A stretch of 64,000 bases of DNA, taken from contig OMJM01000022.1 of NCBI GenBank assembly GCA_900299345.1, positions 1 through 64,000 of the forward strand, read 5' to 3'. Of the stretch, positions 30,148 through 38,213 are shown one piece after another. Origin of the DNA: a bacterium (GTDB taxonomy: Bacteria > Fibrobacterota > Fibrobacteria > UBA11236). A program made the position numbers and the translations under genes. The first letter of the stretch is position 1, and each line of letters begins with the position of its first letter. Under the pieces are notes generated by a model, which saw nothing but the letters and a program-made list of their open reading frames with translations, was not told the DNA's origin and made no database searches.

Positions 30148-30765
30148 ATGCCTTCCGATACTCTTCGTATTTCTGAAATCTTTTACTCCATCCAAGGCGA
30201 GGGGTTTCACGCCGGAACGCCTGCGGTGTTCGTGCGTGGTGCTGGATGCAATCTCGCTTGCGTGTTTTGTGATACGGATTTTTCGCTGAAAGAAAAATTG
30301 TCTCCGGAACAGATCGTCGATCGTATCGCCGAATATCCCTCGAGGTTTGTCGTGCTGACCGGGGGAGATCCCACGATTCAGCCCGAAGCTTTTCGAAAGC
30401 TGGTGGAGTTGCTGCACGATCGAGGCTACTACGTCACGATGGAGACCAATGGAACGTCGGAAGATGATTTGGGCGTGGACTGGATCACCGTCAGTCCCAA
30501 GTTGAGTCAGGGTGGGGAATGGCGGTTGCGAACCGGCGACGAACTGAAGTTGGTGTACGAAGGTCAAGACTTGAGATTTTTTGAAAATTCCAATTTCTCG
30601 CATTACTTCCTCCAACCTAAGGAAATCCGGACAGGAAGTTTTGGAAAAGGGGAGAGGGATCTTGCTGCCACACGGGCTGAGTGGGAAAAGACGGTCGCGG
30701 CTTTGCTAGCCAATCCCCGCTGGAAGCTGTCTTTTCAACTGCACAAGGAACTCGGATTGCGTTAG
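30148..30765 (+). CDS. queE: 7-carboxy-7-deazaguanine synthase QueE
   Basis: QueE is a radical-SAM enzyme converting 6-carboxytetrahydropterin to 7-carboxy-7-deazaguanine on the way to preQ0 and queuosine. The cluster motif is GCNLACVFC (C-x3-C-x2-C), as in the canonical radical-SAM loop. SIQGEGFHAGTPAVFVR and LTGGDPTIQP are family signatures. I start at ATG 30148; the track's TTG at 30118 overlaps map and adds ten residues. queC lies about 1.1 kb downstream, separated by a cytochrome gene. Confidence 0.94.
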   Translation: MPSDTLRISEIFYSIQGEGFHAGTPAVFVRGAGCNLACVFCDTDFSLKEKLSPEQIVDRIAEYPSRFVVLTGGDPTIQPEAFRKLVELLHDRGYYVTMETNGTSEDDLGVDWITVSPKLSQGGEWRLRTGDELKLVYEGQDLRFFENSNFSHYFLQPKEIRTGSFGKGERDLAATRAEWEKTVAALLANPRWKLSFQLHKELGLR

Positions 30766-30804
30766 TTTTTCTCCGTTGTCGCACGTTATTGCAAAGGAGT
30801 CCGG

Positions 30805-31834
30805 ATGAAAGTCGTGAAACTCTTGCTGAAGATTCTCGGTGTGATTGTCCTCCTGCTCGTGCTGGCTGTGGCCGGCTTTTACATCTACATCAACGCCACG
30901 TGGGACAAGAGCTACGCGGATTCCCCGCGACCCGAGATCAAGGCCAGTACAGATTCGGCCGTGATCGCCCGCGGTGACTACATCGTGCATGCATTATCAC
31001 ACTGCTCCATCTGCCATCAGGGAGTCCCGTCAGGTAAAACAGAAAAGTGGTTGATGGAGAATCGCAAAAACGGTGTGGACACGGACATGGCGGGAGGTCA
31101 TGAATGGGAAATCCCCATGTTCGGTAGATTCGTGGCGGCCAATCTGACTTCGGACAAGGAAACCGGTATCGGCGGCAACAGCGATGGTAACATCGCGCGG
31201 GTAATTCGCAATGGCGTGAAGCGCGATGGACATATGGGCGCGTTCATGTCGATGGTGGTCGGTTCCATGGCGGATGAGGATCTCATCGCCGTCATTTCCT
31301 ATTTGCGCACGTTGCGGCCTGTGAACAATGCAACCACACCTGAAGCCCCGGGATTTTTGGGCAAATGGGTGCTCAAGAACATGAAGCCGAAAAATGAAGC
31401 GCCGATGAAGTGGGTTCCGGAAGGCGGCATTAGCGTGGAGCGCGGCCAATATCTGGCTAATGGCCCGGCGGCCTGCTATACCTGCCACAGCGCCGCAGAT
31501 CCGATGAAAGGCTTCGCCATTTCCGGCCCGCGTTTTCAGGGGGAGGCGCACGCTGAACCGGACATGGTCGATGCCGCTTATGAGATTGTCACACCGAATC
31601 TGACGCCGGATGCGGAGACAGGACACGTCACACAGTGGTCCGAAGAAAATTTCGTCGCGCGCTTCAAACAAGGGCCTTTGTACAAAGGATCCAAGATGCC
31701 GTGGGAGAATTTCGCCCTGATGACGGAGGGATGATGTCCGCAGCATTTATCGGTATCTCCGTACTCTCGCACCGGTGAAACACGACGTGGGTCCGATTCG
31801 TCGCAAGGCGGGATGGAAGCCAGAGAAGGCCTGA
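30805..31834 (+). pseudogene. Membrane-anchored di-heme cytochrome c, one-base frameshift near the 3' end
   Basis: The protein has an N-terminal membrane anchor (about 4-28) and two c-type heme sites, C67-SIC-H71 and CYTCH at 224-228, so it works in periplasmic electron transfer. The frame stops early at MTEG* (31732-31734). Removing one G from the run GGG at 31728-31730 restores the reading MTEDDVRSIYRYLRTLAP and continues to TGA 31832-31834. That ending is typical of the family (acidic turn, then IYRYLRTL), so the true product is about 343 residues. A sequencing error, a real mutation or slippage are all possible; losing only the last helix may leave a partly functional protein. An AAGGAG ribosome site precedes the ATG. 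Confidence 0.85.
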
Positions 31835-31856
31835 CGAGTTCGAATCCTCGCGGAGC

Positions 31857-31864
31857 TATCTTTG
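31857..31864 (+). promoter_or_regulatory. TAnnTTTG promoter element of queC
   Basis: TATCTTTG lies 6 nt before GTG 31871. A small hairpin (CGAG/CTCG) sits just upstream at about 31835-31850. The TTG start listed in the track is inside the element. Confidence 0.5.
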
Positions 31865-31870
31865 CCTCGC

Positions 31871-32566
31871 GTGGATTCCCCTAAGACAAAATTAAACCGG
31901 CCTTCCCTCGTGGTGTTTTCCGGGGGGCAGGATTCCACGACGTGCCTGCATTGGGCGTTGCGGACATTCACCGCTGTGGAGGCTGTTTTTTTCGACTACG
32001 GCCAGCGTCACAAATCCGAAGTGATGGCCGCCCAAAACATCGCCTGGAAAGTGAAAATTCCCCTGCGGATTTTCCGCCTGGATTTCTTCCGTGAGATGAA
32101 GGGGAACGCGCTGACCGATGCAACGATTCCCATCAACGCAGCGTCAGGTGGTGCCCTGCCCAACACCTTCGTGCCGGGCCGTAATCTGTTGTTTCTCACG
32201 CAAGCTGCGGCGTATGCTTATACCAAGGGAATCAAGGATATTGTGACGGGTGTCTGTCAGACGGATTACAGTGGTTATCCCGATTGCCGTTCGGACACGT
32301 TGCGGGCCTTGCAGAAATCGCTCCATCTGGGTTTGGGATGGCCGGAACGCGGTGGCGTGTTTCGCATTCACACGCCTTTGATGTTCAAAACCAAGGCCGA
32401 GAGCATTCAGATGGCTCAAAAATGGGGCGCGATGGAATCCCTGGCGCTTAGCCATACCTGTTACGAGGGCGTATCGCCTCCATGCGGAAAATGTCCGGCG
32501 TGTATTTTGCGTGCGAAAGGTTTTGCCGAGGCGGGGGTTGTGGATCCGCTGCTGGCAGGAGGGTAA
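31871..32566 (+). CDS. queC: 7-cyano-7-deazaguanine synthase QueC
   Basis: QueC uses ATP and ammonia to turn 7-carboxy-7-deazaguanine into preQ0. The PP-loop is VVFSGGQDSTTC (SGGxDS). The substrate and zinc region at the C-terminus is CYEGVSPPCGKCPACILR with four Cys ligands. VTGVCQTDYSGYPDCR is another signature. Length is 231 residues with the GTG start, which I prefer because the alternative TTG at 31862 overlaps the promoter element. It works with QueE upstream. The TAA stop is 1 nt from the next start. Confidence 0.94.
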   Translation: MDSPKTKLNRPSLVVFSGGQDSTTCLHWALRTFTAVEAVFFDYGQRHKSEVMAAQNIAWKVKIPLRIFRLDFFREMKGNALTDATIPINAASGGALPNTFVPGRNLLFLTQAAAYAYTKGIKDIVTGVCQTDYSGYPDCRSDTLRALQKSLHLGLGWPERGGVFRIHTPLMFKTKAESIQMAQKWGAMESLALSHTCYEGVSPPCGKCPACILRAKGFAEAGVVDPLLAGG

Positions 32567-32567
32567 T

Positions 32568-34073
32568 GTGGAGAAGTACGATGTTTGCGTGATCGGCTGC
32601 GGACCCGGTGGGTTTGCGGCGGCCATGCGCGCCTTTGATTTTGGAAAGCACGTCTGCCTAATTGAGGGCGGGAACATCGGCGGTGCAGGTATCATGCACG
32701 GCGCGCTCACCAGCAAGACCTTGTGGGAATTGGCCAAGGATTATGCCATCGCCGCCGGTGTCGATCGCGGATATCGCGTGGCGGGTTTGATGGTGGACTA
32801 TCAAACCGTGCGGAGTACCGTGATTCAGGCGGCCAAGGAAAAGCAGTATCAGATTCTTTCCCAGATCGAGACGTTTTCTCCACCGCGCTGGAAGGGGCCC
32901 GGTTCCATCACCTTGAAGCGCGGCTATGCAAAGTTCGTGGACGAACATACAGTGAGCCTTGCCGTGCAGGGCGGTCCTGAGGAGCTGGTCAAGTCGGACA
33001 ACTTCGTCATTGCGACCGGTTCCAAGCCCAGGGATTTTCCCGGTATTCACATCGACAACGATCGCATCATCAACTCCGACGGCATCCTTTCGTTCCGCGA
33101 GTTTCCCAAGCGCCTGCTGATTCTGGGCGCGGGCATCATCGGTTGCGAATACGCCAGCATCTTTTCCAATTTCGGACAGACCAAGGTGCATCTGCTGGAT
33201 CGTCAGCCGCGTATCATCCCGTTCGAGGACGAGGACATCAGCACCTTTGTTAACAAGAATCTTGAACAGAAGAACGTTACCGTTCACCACAACGCCATCC
33301 TGCGTGCCATTCACAAACATCCGGAGTTTCTGGAGGTGGTGGTGGACTACGAGGATGGCCGCAGTCAGGTACTTGAGGTGGACGCCGTGCTGGTTTCGGT
33401 GGGCCGAATTCCCAATCTAAGCCTGTTGGGTCTGGATCGGATCGGCCTTGTTCCGAACGCGCGTGGGGCGCTGGACACCGATGCAAGCTGCCGCGTCCGC
33501 GACCATATTTACGCCATCGGTGATGTCACCCAGCATTCGGCTCTTTACAATGTGGCCGAGATGGAAGGCAGGTACGCCGTCAAGTCCATGTTTGGAAAGA
33601 ACAAGTATCCACTGCGCTATCACAACATGTCCACCATCATGTTCTTCAATCCCGAGGTGGCGGTGGTGGGGCTCAATGAGCAGCAATGCCAGGCCCAGAA
33701 AATCTCGTACCGGGTTGCGTATTACTCCAATGCGCTGGTGAACCGCGCCATCGCCATGCGCCGTACAGACGGGTTTGTGAAAATCATCGTGTCCGAAGAC
33801 GGGCGTAATCGCATCCTCGGCATGCGCGCCGCCGGGCCGCAGGCTTCCAGCACCATCATGGTCATCGCGCATTTGATGGATCAGGACAAGGGTTTGGAGG
33901 AAATCATGAAGTCCATCCATCCGCATCCGTCCATCACGGAGGGGATTCAGGAAGGCTTACGCCTGATGACCGGGAAGTCGATTTACAAGCCGTTGGTGTT
34001 TCCGGACTACATGCATATCCGCGCATGGCATCCCGAGCACGGATATTCCGAAATCGCCGCGATGCCGGGTTGA
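32568..34073 (+). CDS. FAD-dependent class I pyridine nucleotide oxidoreductase lacking the redox disulfide (SthA-like)
   Basis: The 501-residue protein has the fold of lipoamide dehydrogenase and soluble transhydrogenase: FAD site VCVIGCGPGGFAAAMRA, NAD site LLILGAGIIGCEYASIF, and the second FAD motif YAIGDVT. The C-terminal dimerisation domain is complete and carries HPHPSITEGIQE. In place of the active-site CxxxxC, it reads GGAGIMHGALTSKTL, so both cysteines are missing. That resembles SthA, which lacks one of them, more than disulfide reductases; direct NAD(P)H transhydrogenase or quinone-type activity is possible. The GTG start is set by GGAGG six to seven bases upstream. Confidence 0.8.
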   Translation: MEKYDVCVIGCGPGGFAAAMRAFDFGKHVCLIEGGNIGGAGIMHGALTSKTLWELAKDYAIAAGVDRGYRVAGLMVDYQTVRSTVIQAAKEKQYQILSQIETFSPPRWKGPGSITLKRGYAKFVDEHTVSLAVQGGPEELVKSDNFVIATGSKPRDFPGIHIDNDRIINSDGILSFREFPKRLLILGAGIIGCEYASIFSNFGQTKVHLLDRQPRIIPFEDEDISTFVNKNLEQKNVTVHHNAILRAIHKHPEFLEVVVDYEDGRSQVLEVDAVLVSVGRIPNLSLLGLDRIGLVPNARGALDTDASCRVRDHIYAIGDVTQHSALYNVAEMEGRYAVKSMFGKNKYPLRYHNMSTIMFFNPEVAVVGLNEQQCQAQKISYRVAYYSNALVNRAIAMRRTDGFVKIIVSEDGRNRILGMRAAGPQASSTIMVIAHLMDQDKGLEEIMKSIHPHPSITEGIQEGLRLMTGKSIYKPLVFPDYMHIRAWHPEHGYSEIAAMPG

Positions 34074-34090
34074 ATTTTTGAAAATGGCCC

Positions 34091-34687
34091 TCACAGCCCA
34101 AGGCCAAATTCCGAGTCGGAAATCACCGAAAGTACGAGGACAGAAAAAACAATAACTGCAACCGATGGGGCTACGCATATCCATGTTGCCACAACATTGA
34201 GGTCACGGCGATTGATGTGATCGATGGATTCCCAAGGCAGAAAAATACTGCGGCTGGCCGTTCTGGTGTCTGTTTTGTTGAATAGCGAATCGATGGGAGT
34301 GTTTTTGTCTTTGAGAAAGAGATCCATTCGGTTTGATTGAGGGGGCATTTGATTATGCCAAATCACGTTCCTGGAACTGAATGCACCCAACATATTGGAA
34401 GTGGTATCTGAAACAAGCAGGAAAGGATTGTGAAGGGTTCCTTCCAATCCATATTCAGTCCAACGGGGATGTGTCAAGATCCCGGCTTTCTCGCCACTCC
34501 AGATGACAATGGCTCTGCCCTTGAAAACAGACAGCGAGTCGAGCGTACGGTTTGGGTCTTCACCCGCTGTGCGGATTCGATCTACTGGAATCATGGCGGT
34601 GTTGTAGCAGCCGTTGAGATGAAGGCAGAAGGTGGCAAGCAGGAGCCAGCCCATGCAAATTCGGAATGGATATTTGAATTCTGCCAT
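34091..34687 (-). CDS. Putative lipoprotein with a C-terminal membrane segment
   Basis: The 198-residue protein begins with a hydrophobic signal (MGWLLLATFCLHLNGC), a probable lipoprotein signal with a slightly unusual LNGC box. The middle holds FKGRAIVIWSGEKAG and later SRSIFLPWESIDHINRRDL, a pattern of strands ending in a DIxxI-type element like that in other genes of this cluster. A strongly hydrophobic helix (about 168-190) precedes the end. I do not recognise a named family. The start at 34687 is 11 nt after the preceding gene. The region is AT-richer than the flanking housekeeping genes. Confidence 0.65.
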   Translation of the reverse strand: MAEFKYPFRICMGWLLLATFCLHLNGCYNTAMIPVDRIRTAGEDPNRTLDSLSVFKGRAIVIWSGEKAGILTHPRWTEYGLEGTLHNPFLLVSDTTSNMLGAFSSRNVIWHNQMPPQSNRMDLFLKDKNTPIDSLFNKTDTRTASRSIFLPWESIDHINRRDLNVVATWICVAPSVAVIVFSVLVLSVISDSEFGLGL

Positions 34688-34698
34688 GGGTGTTCTTC

Positions 34699-35256
34699 TC
34701 AGAATTTTGCCCAAGCAATTGCGCCTGGTTTCAATCCGTCAGAAGTGGGCAGCAAGGTCGGAGCGAAACCGATCTGCATTGCGTTATGTGTTTCATTGGC
34801 CCGTCTTACGGCGTAATGTGTGTCAATGAGGCTGTAAATTGTGCCGGCGGCATAGAACCCGCTCAGGATGTAATGAACCGTGTAATCCTCACCCTCATGG
34901 CCGCCATCCAGTTTGCTCAGAACGATGTAAGAGAAAGAGCCTGCACCTACGGCGCGAATTAATATCCCTCCAAACCCCGTTCCAATGGAACCCGCATAAA
35001 ATTGGCCCAATGACGGGCCAATGAGGGCTCCTCCAAAAAAACCGAGATTGTCTTTAAAAGTCCTGTAGCCTTCCCCCTTATCGGATGAAATGATTTCTCC
35101 TATCCCAAAAACGAAGGGCAGAGTTCCAATAGTTGCCCAAGTATAGGCCCAACCTTCGCTTTTCTTGGGAGTGGAATTCGAGGTGTCGGTTTGCGCTGCT
35201 GCAGCCAAGCATGATAAGCAAACAAGCAGGGCTGATGTTTTAAATAGGTGACGCAT
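34699..35256 (-). CDS. Exported membrane protein, paralogue of 38214-38921
   Basis: The 185-residue protein has a signal peptide (about 1-21, ending AAAAQ) and hydrophobic segments around GTLPFVFGIGEII, FFGGALIGPSLGQFYAGS and FGGILIRAVGAG. It shares with the gene at 38214-38921 the blocks AYTWA.GTL, GPSLGQFYAGS, IYSLIDTH.AV.RANE and the ending GLKPGA.AW, so the two are clear paralogues. The GPSLGQFYAG block resembles the loop of DUF5683/TM2-like envelope proteins, but I do not assign a function. It lies in the seven-gene minus-strand cluster. Confidence 0.75.
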   Translation of the reverse strand: MRHLFKTSALLVCLSCLAAAAQTDTSNSTPKKSEGWAYTWATIGTLPFVFGIGEIISSDKGEGYRTFKDNLGFFGGALIGPSLGQFYAGSIGTGFGGILIRAVGAGSFSYIVLSKLDGGHEGEDYTVHYILSGFYAAGTIYSLIDTHYAVRRANETHNAMQIGFAPTLLPTSDGLKPGAIAWAKF

Positions 35257-35318
35257 ACTACCCTCCCAAGATATTCGGAAATTTGGCGTCGGAAGTGTGA
35301 AAAGCTTAACCTACGCGT

Positions 35319-36155
35319 TTAGTCCCCGCTTAATCGGAGGGCGTTATCCTTGTCGAACATGATGTTTCGCGGAACCGAAATTCCGGATGTTTCCAACCTG
35401 AGGATTTTGGAGATCTCCAAATCGTGCAGTACTCCGTCCTTCTCGTAAGTAATCCATCCCTCGCGGATTTCCCGGATGAGGCATGATTTCCTTGTCGTGC
35501 CATCCTTAAGGACGATTCGGATGCGGCCTAGCTGATTCAGGTTGATGGGGGTATCCGATACGGTGGGTGTCGTGGGAGTTGCCGAAATGTCTTTCGCGCC
35601 ATCGTTAATCGTTGTCACCACAGCGCTGTCGGTATGGGTCAATGGCACAGGAATGGGAGTAGATGGCGCATGGTTTTCAGATAATTGATATTCCACGTTT
35701 GCCCCGCCGATGGCGCCGATCAAGAGACCTACGAGCCCTCCATCAATGCAGCCGCCTAGAATAACTGGGGCAGATGCGGCTCCACTCAAACTGACAACCG
35801 TGCCGATGCCGCATCCTCACAGAAGGCCAAGTGTCAATCCGTGAACAGAACCGATTCCATGGTCCATGACGCCGATGCTGGAAATCCGTGACAGGGGGAT
35901 TCTGGAATAGGCATTCATAGTCAAAAAACCAATTGTATCCTCTCCTGCCGATGAAATTTTTCCGGAATATTCTGCGCCATCTTGCATGACGACATGAACC
36001 TTGTCTCTCGATTTCAAATCCTTCATCGTGGAGGAATAGGCTGATGGGTCGCGGATATCCAACGGGCGTGTAATTGTCGCCGCGCAATGGATCAGAGCCA
36101 GCGATGACAGCACCGCCGTGATGCGCAACCGGTTCATTCCGTTGAACAGGTGCAT
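35319..36155 (-). pseudogene. Envelope protein with two DG-type beta domains, interrupted by an in-frame TGA
   Basis: Two track ORFs (112 and 156 residues) lie in the same frame and are separated by one TGA at 35817-35819. Read through, they make a single protein of about 277 residues: a signal region (about 7-25), a small beta domain (VHVVMQDGAEYSGKI...IGFLT...ISSIGV), a glycine-rich membrane-like stretch (GGLVGLLIGAIGG) and a second beta domain (IRIVLKDGTTRKS...WITYEKDGVLHD...ILRLET). The second domain is paralogous to the neighbouring gene at 36595-36981. The stop therefore looks like a point mutation or sequencing error. Each half still has a plausible reading, and the first could be made as a truncated exported protein. 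Confidence 0.75.
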
Positions 36156-36159
36156 GACA

Positions 36160-36594
36160 TCACTCCACCCGCTTCCATTGCTGCGAGCGTCCCAGCAATG
36201 AGAATCCGATGAATCCGCGCACGGTCAGGGTTTTTCCGTCCTGGCTGATGGTCAGCTTGCAGCGATAAATTTTTCCATTGCCCGGGTCGAGGATACGGCC
36301 ATCTTCCCATGAGGAACCGTGTGATTTCATTCCCCAAAGCACCGTCATTCCCCGTATGGGTTTTCCTTTCCGTTCGTCCGAACATTCTTCGCAGACACGA
36401 TCCGGGCTTTTCCCGGGCCACGGAAGCAGAGAATCTACTGCACCCTTGAGTTCTCCCTTTTCCACGTACAGACGGATGATGGATTTGGCTTTGCCAGTTT
36501 CATCGTCGAAAGTTTCCCAACGTCCCTTTACGTTTTCGTCGCCGGCAAAAACGGCGAGAGCAACAAGTTGCAGAAACAGAAGTGTACGGAACAT
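36160..36594 (-). CDS. DUF2147 family exported protein
   Basis: The 144-residue protein has a signal peptide (1-17, ending VFAG) and the full DUF2147 pattern: GRWETFDDETGKAKSIIRLY, a CEECSDERKGKPIRGM segment, DGRILDPGNGKIYRCKL, and VRGFIGFSLLGRSQQWKR at the end. The family is periplasmic or outer-membrane-associated, beta-rich and of unknown role. Its ATG directly follows the stop of the upstream gene (TGAATG), and it is 4 nt from the next gene, so it is embedded in the cluster transcript. Confidence 0.9.
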   Translation of the reverse strand: MFRTLLFLQLVALAVFAGDENVKGRWETFDDETGKAKSIIRLYVEKGELKGAVDSLLPWPGKSPDRVCEECSDERKGKPIRGMTVLWGMKSHGSSWEDGRILDPGNGKIYRCKLTISQDGKTLTVRGFIGFSLLGRSQQWKRVE

Positions 36595-36981
36595 TCATTC
36601 TCCTTTCCCGGCGATGAGCCGGGGTTTGTTGTGGTCGTCGAACTCGATCGTCCACGCGGCACCCGCGGGTGTTTCCAATCGCAGGATGCGGTCGATCATC
36701 TCGTCATGCAGGACGCCGTTCTTTTCGTACACGATCCAGTTGTCGTGGATCTCCTTGATCAGGCAGGACCTTTTCATCGTTCCATCCTTCAGCACCATCA
36801 AGACCCTTCCGAGATGTTTGATCACGAGCAGTTCGGGATCCTCGTTTTTTGGTGAGTGTGCCGCCGTGCTGTCACCCGGCGTCAGTGCTTTGGCCGTGTC
36901 GAGCGGTGTTTGCGGAGCCGGCTGAGCATAAGCCGGGGCAAGCAGGCTTGCGGCCAGTGCCGGAGGGAACAGCGGATTCAT
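36595..36981 (-). CDS. Exported small beta-domain protein (shares the KDGT...EKxGVLHD module)
   Basis: The 128-residue product has a signal peptide ending AYAQ, a proline/threonine-rich linker and one beta module: LGRVLMVLKDGTMKRSCLI, then DNWIVYEKNGVLHD and IDRILRLETP. The same module is the C-terminal domain of the interrupted gene at 35319-36155. The pattern of a strand, a DGT turn and a closing I..I.RLE strand recalls SH3/Sm-like small barrels, but this is inference. No ribosome site is strong; the start is 3 nt after the upstream stop. Confidence 0.75.
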   Translation of the reverse strand: MNPLFPPALAASLLAPAYAQPAPQTPLDTAKALTPGDSTAAHSPKNEDPELLVIKHLGRVLMVLKDGTMKRSCLIKEIHDNWIVYEKNGVLHDEMIDRILRLETPAGAAWTIEFDDHNKPRLIAGKGE

Positions 36982-36984
36982 GGA

Positions 36985-38085
36985 TTACTCGACGGCTTTT
37001 TTCTTGTGCACGTTGAAACCGAAGGAAAATCCCACCACCGAGGCATCCTTGCGCGGCGAGAAATACACGTTCAGAGGGATGTTGAGATAACCCGAGTGAA
37101 TCGTGAGCCCACCCACGAACAGCAAGCTGGTCACAATCTTGAGATCGCCGCTTTTATCCGGCAAGGTTTTCGTGGTGAATCCCGATCCGGCAGGGGCGTC
37201 GCCTAGATGCCAGGTACCGGCGTTGTCGAAGTAACCGTCCGCCAGTTGCACGAGCCGGAAGGTGGGGCCGAGTGCGAACTCCAAGCCAAGCTTGCCAAAC
37301 CGGAATCCCTGCAGAGTCGAAAGCGAGGGAATGAGCAGTCCGCTTTCCAATCCACCGATGGACGGCACGAATTCGACCAGCGCCTGGAAATTGCCCGCGC
37401 TGATGTAAGAGATTTCCTGTTGCCAGCCGAACTGGAACATCAAGGGCCACATGCCAAATCCACCTTGATCCTTGGGCGCCTGCATCCGTTTGGCGGCATC
37501 GCCCATGGTATAGGAGAATCCCATGCGCGGCCCGTTGTTGGTGAAGGAGGTATTGGGGCTTTCAATGGGCGTGTTGTAGTCGATCAGCATGGAGACCAAC
37601 GTGGGATCGGGCGGGAGGCCCGCCATTTTTTCCACCGAGATCTGCACCATCTTCTGCACTTCGGGCAGGTTCAGGTATTCGGTGGCCTCGCTCTTCTCGA
37701 TCGTTCCCGAGGCCACGTCGATCAGACGCAACGTAATGACGATCTTTTCCCCGAAACGCTCGGCGCTGCCGCTCATCATTTTTGCGACGCCAAGGTGGCG
37801 CCCGATGTCCACCAGACAGGTTTTGGAAAAACAGCTGTCCACTGAAAAAGGTGCCTTGGCCACCACATCGGCGACTTCATATCGATCCATCACGGAATAA
37901 ACGCCGGTTTTTTCCAGCTCCAGCCTGACCAGATATCCCATGGCCTGTGCGTCCTGAACCAGACCTTTGGTGGCGATGTTCAGGACGGCGATGGTTGGTT
38001 TTCCTTGGGCGAAAGCGCCGGTGGAAAGCAACATCGTGGCGGCGAGGAAAGCTGTTTTGCGGAATATGTTTTGAATCGCTGGCAT
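36985..38085 (-). CDS. Exported CsgG/TolB-N-like protein with a C-terminal beta-rich domain
   Basis: The 366-residue protein has a signal peptide (about 1-27, ending AFAQ). Residues about 28-150 (KPTIAVLNIATKG..., LVRLELEKTGVYSVMDRYEV, ...GEKIVITLRLIDVASGTIEKS) form the alpha/beta fold shared by CsgG and TolB N-terminal-type domains that assemble at the inner face of the outer membrane. A CFSKTC pair lies in the loop. The C-terminal part alternates hydrophobic and glycine-rich strands and ends VVGFSFGFNVHKK, like an outer-membrane barrel. The start at 38085 is set by AAAGGAG; the track's TTG start adds 29 basic residues. Confidence 0.75.
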   Translation of the reverse strand: MPAIQNIFRKTAFLAATMLLSTGAFAQGKPTIAVLNIATKGLVQDAQAMGYLVRLELEKTGVYSVMDRYEVADVVAKAPFSVDSCFSKTCLVDIGRHLGVAKMMSGSAERFGEKIVITLRLIDVASGTIEKSEATEYLNLPEVQKMVQISVEKMAGLPPDPTLVSMLIDYNTPIESPNTSFTNNGPRMGFSYTMGDAAKRMQAPKDQGGFGMWPLMFQFGWQQEISYISAGNFQALVEFVPSIGGLESGLLIPSLSTLQGFRFGKLGLEFALGPTFRLVQLADGYFDNAGTWHLGDAPAGSGFTTKTLPDKSGDLKIVTSLLFVGGLTIHSGYLNIPLNVYFSPRKDASVVGFSFGFNVHKKKAVE

Positions 38086-38213
38086 GTTGGCTCCTTTCGA
38101 GAGGTGTTTGGCGATTGCACCTCTTCGACGGAGCGATTGTTTGCTTGGTAACCTTTTGCGCAGTGTGCGCAAAGTCTGGAGGATTCGGAAAATTCAGCGG
38201 TGTTTAAATGGCT

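Noticed and set aside
31832-31860. tRNA-like GTTCGAATCC T-arm before queC
   Set aside because: The stem closes with an 8-nt loop, and no D-arm, anticodon arm or acceptor stem fits; the upstream sequence is the frameshifted end of the cytochrome gene.
35817-35819. Selenocysteine codon at the in-frame TGA
   Set aside because: No stem-loop typical of a bacterial SECIS was recognised directly after it, and no sel gene is in the window; nonsense mutation or sequencing error is simpler.
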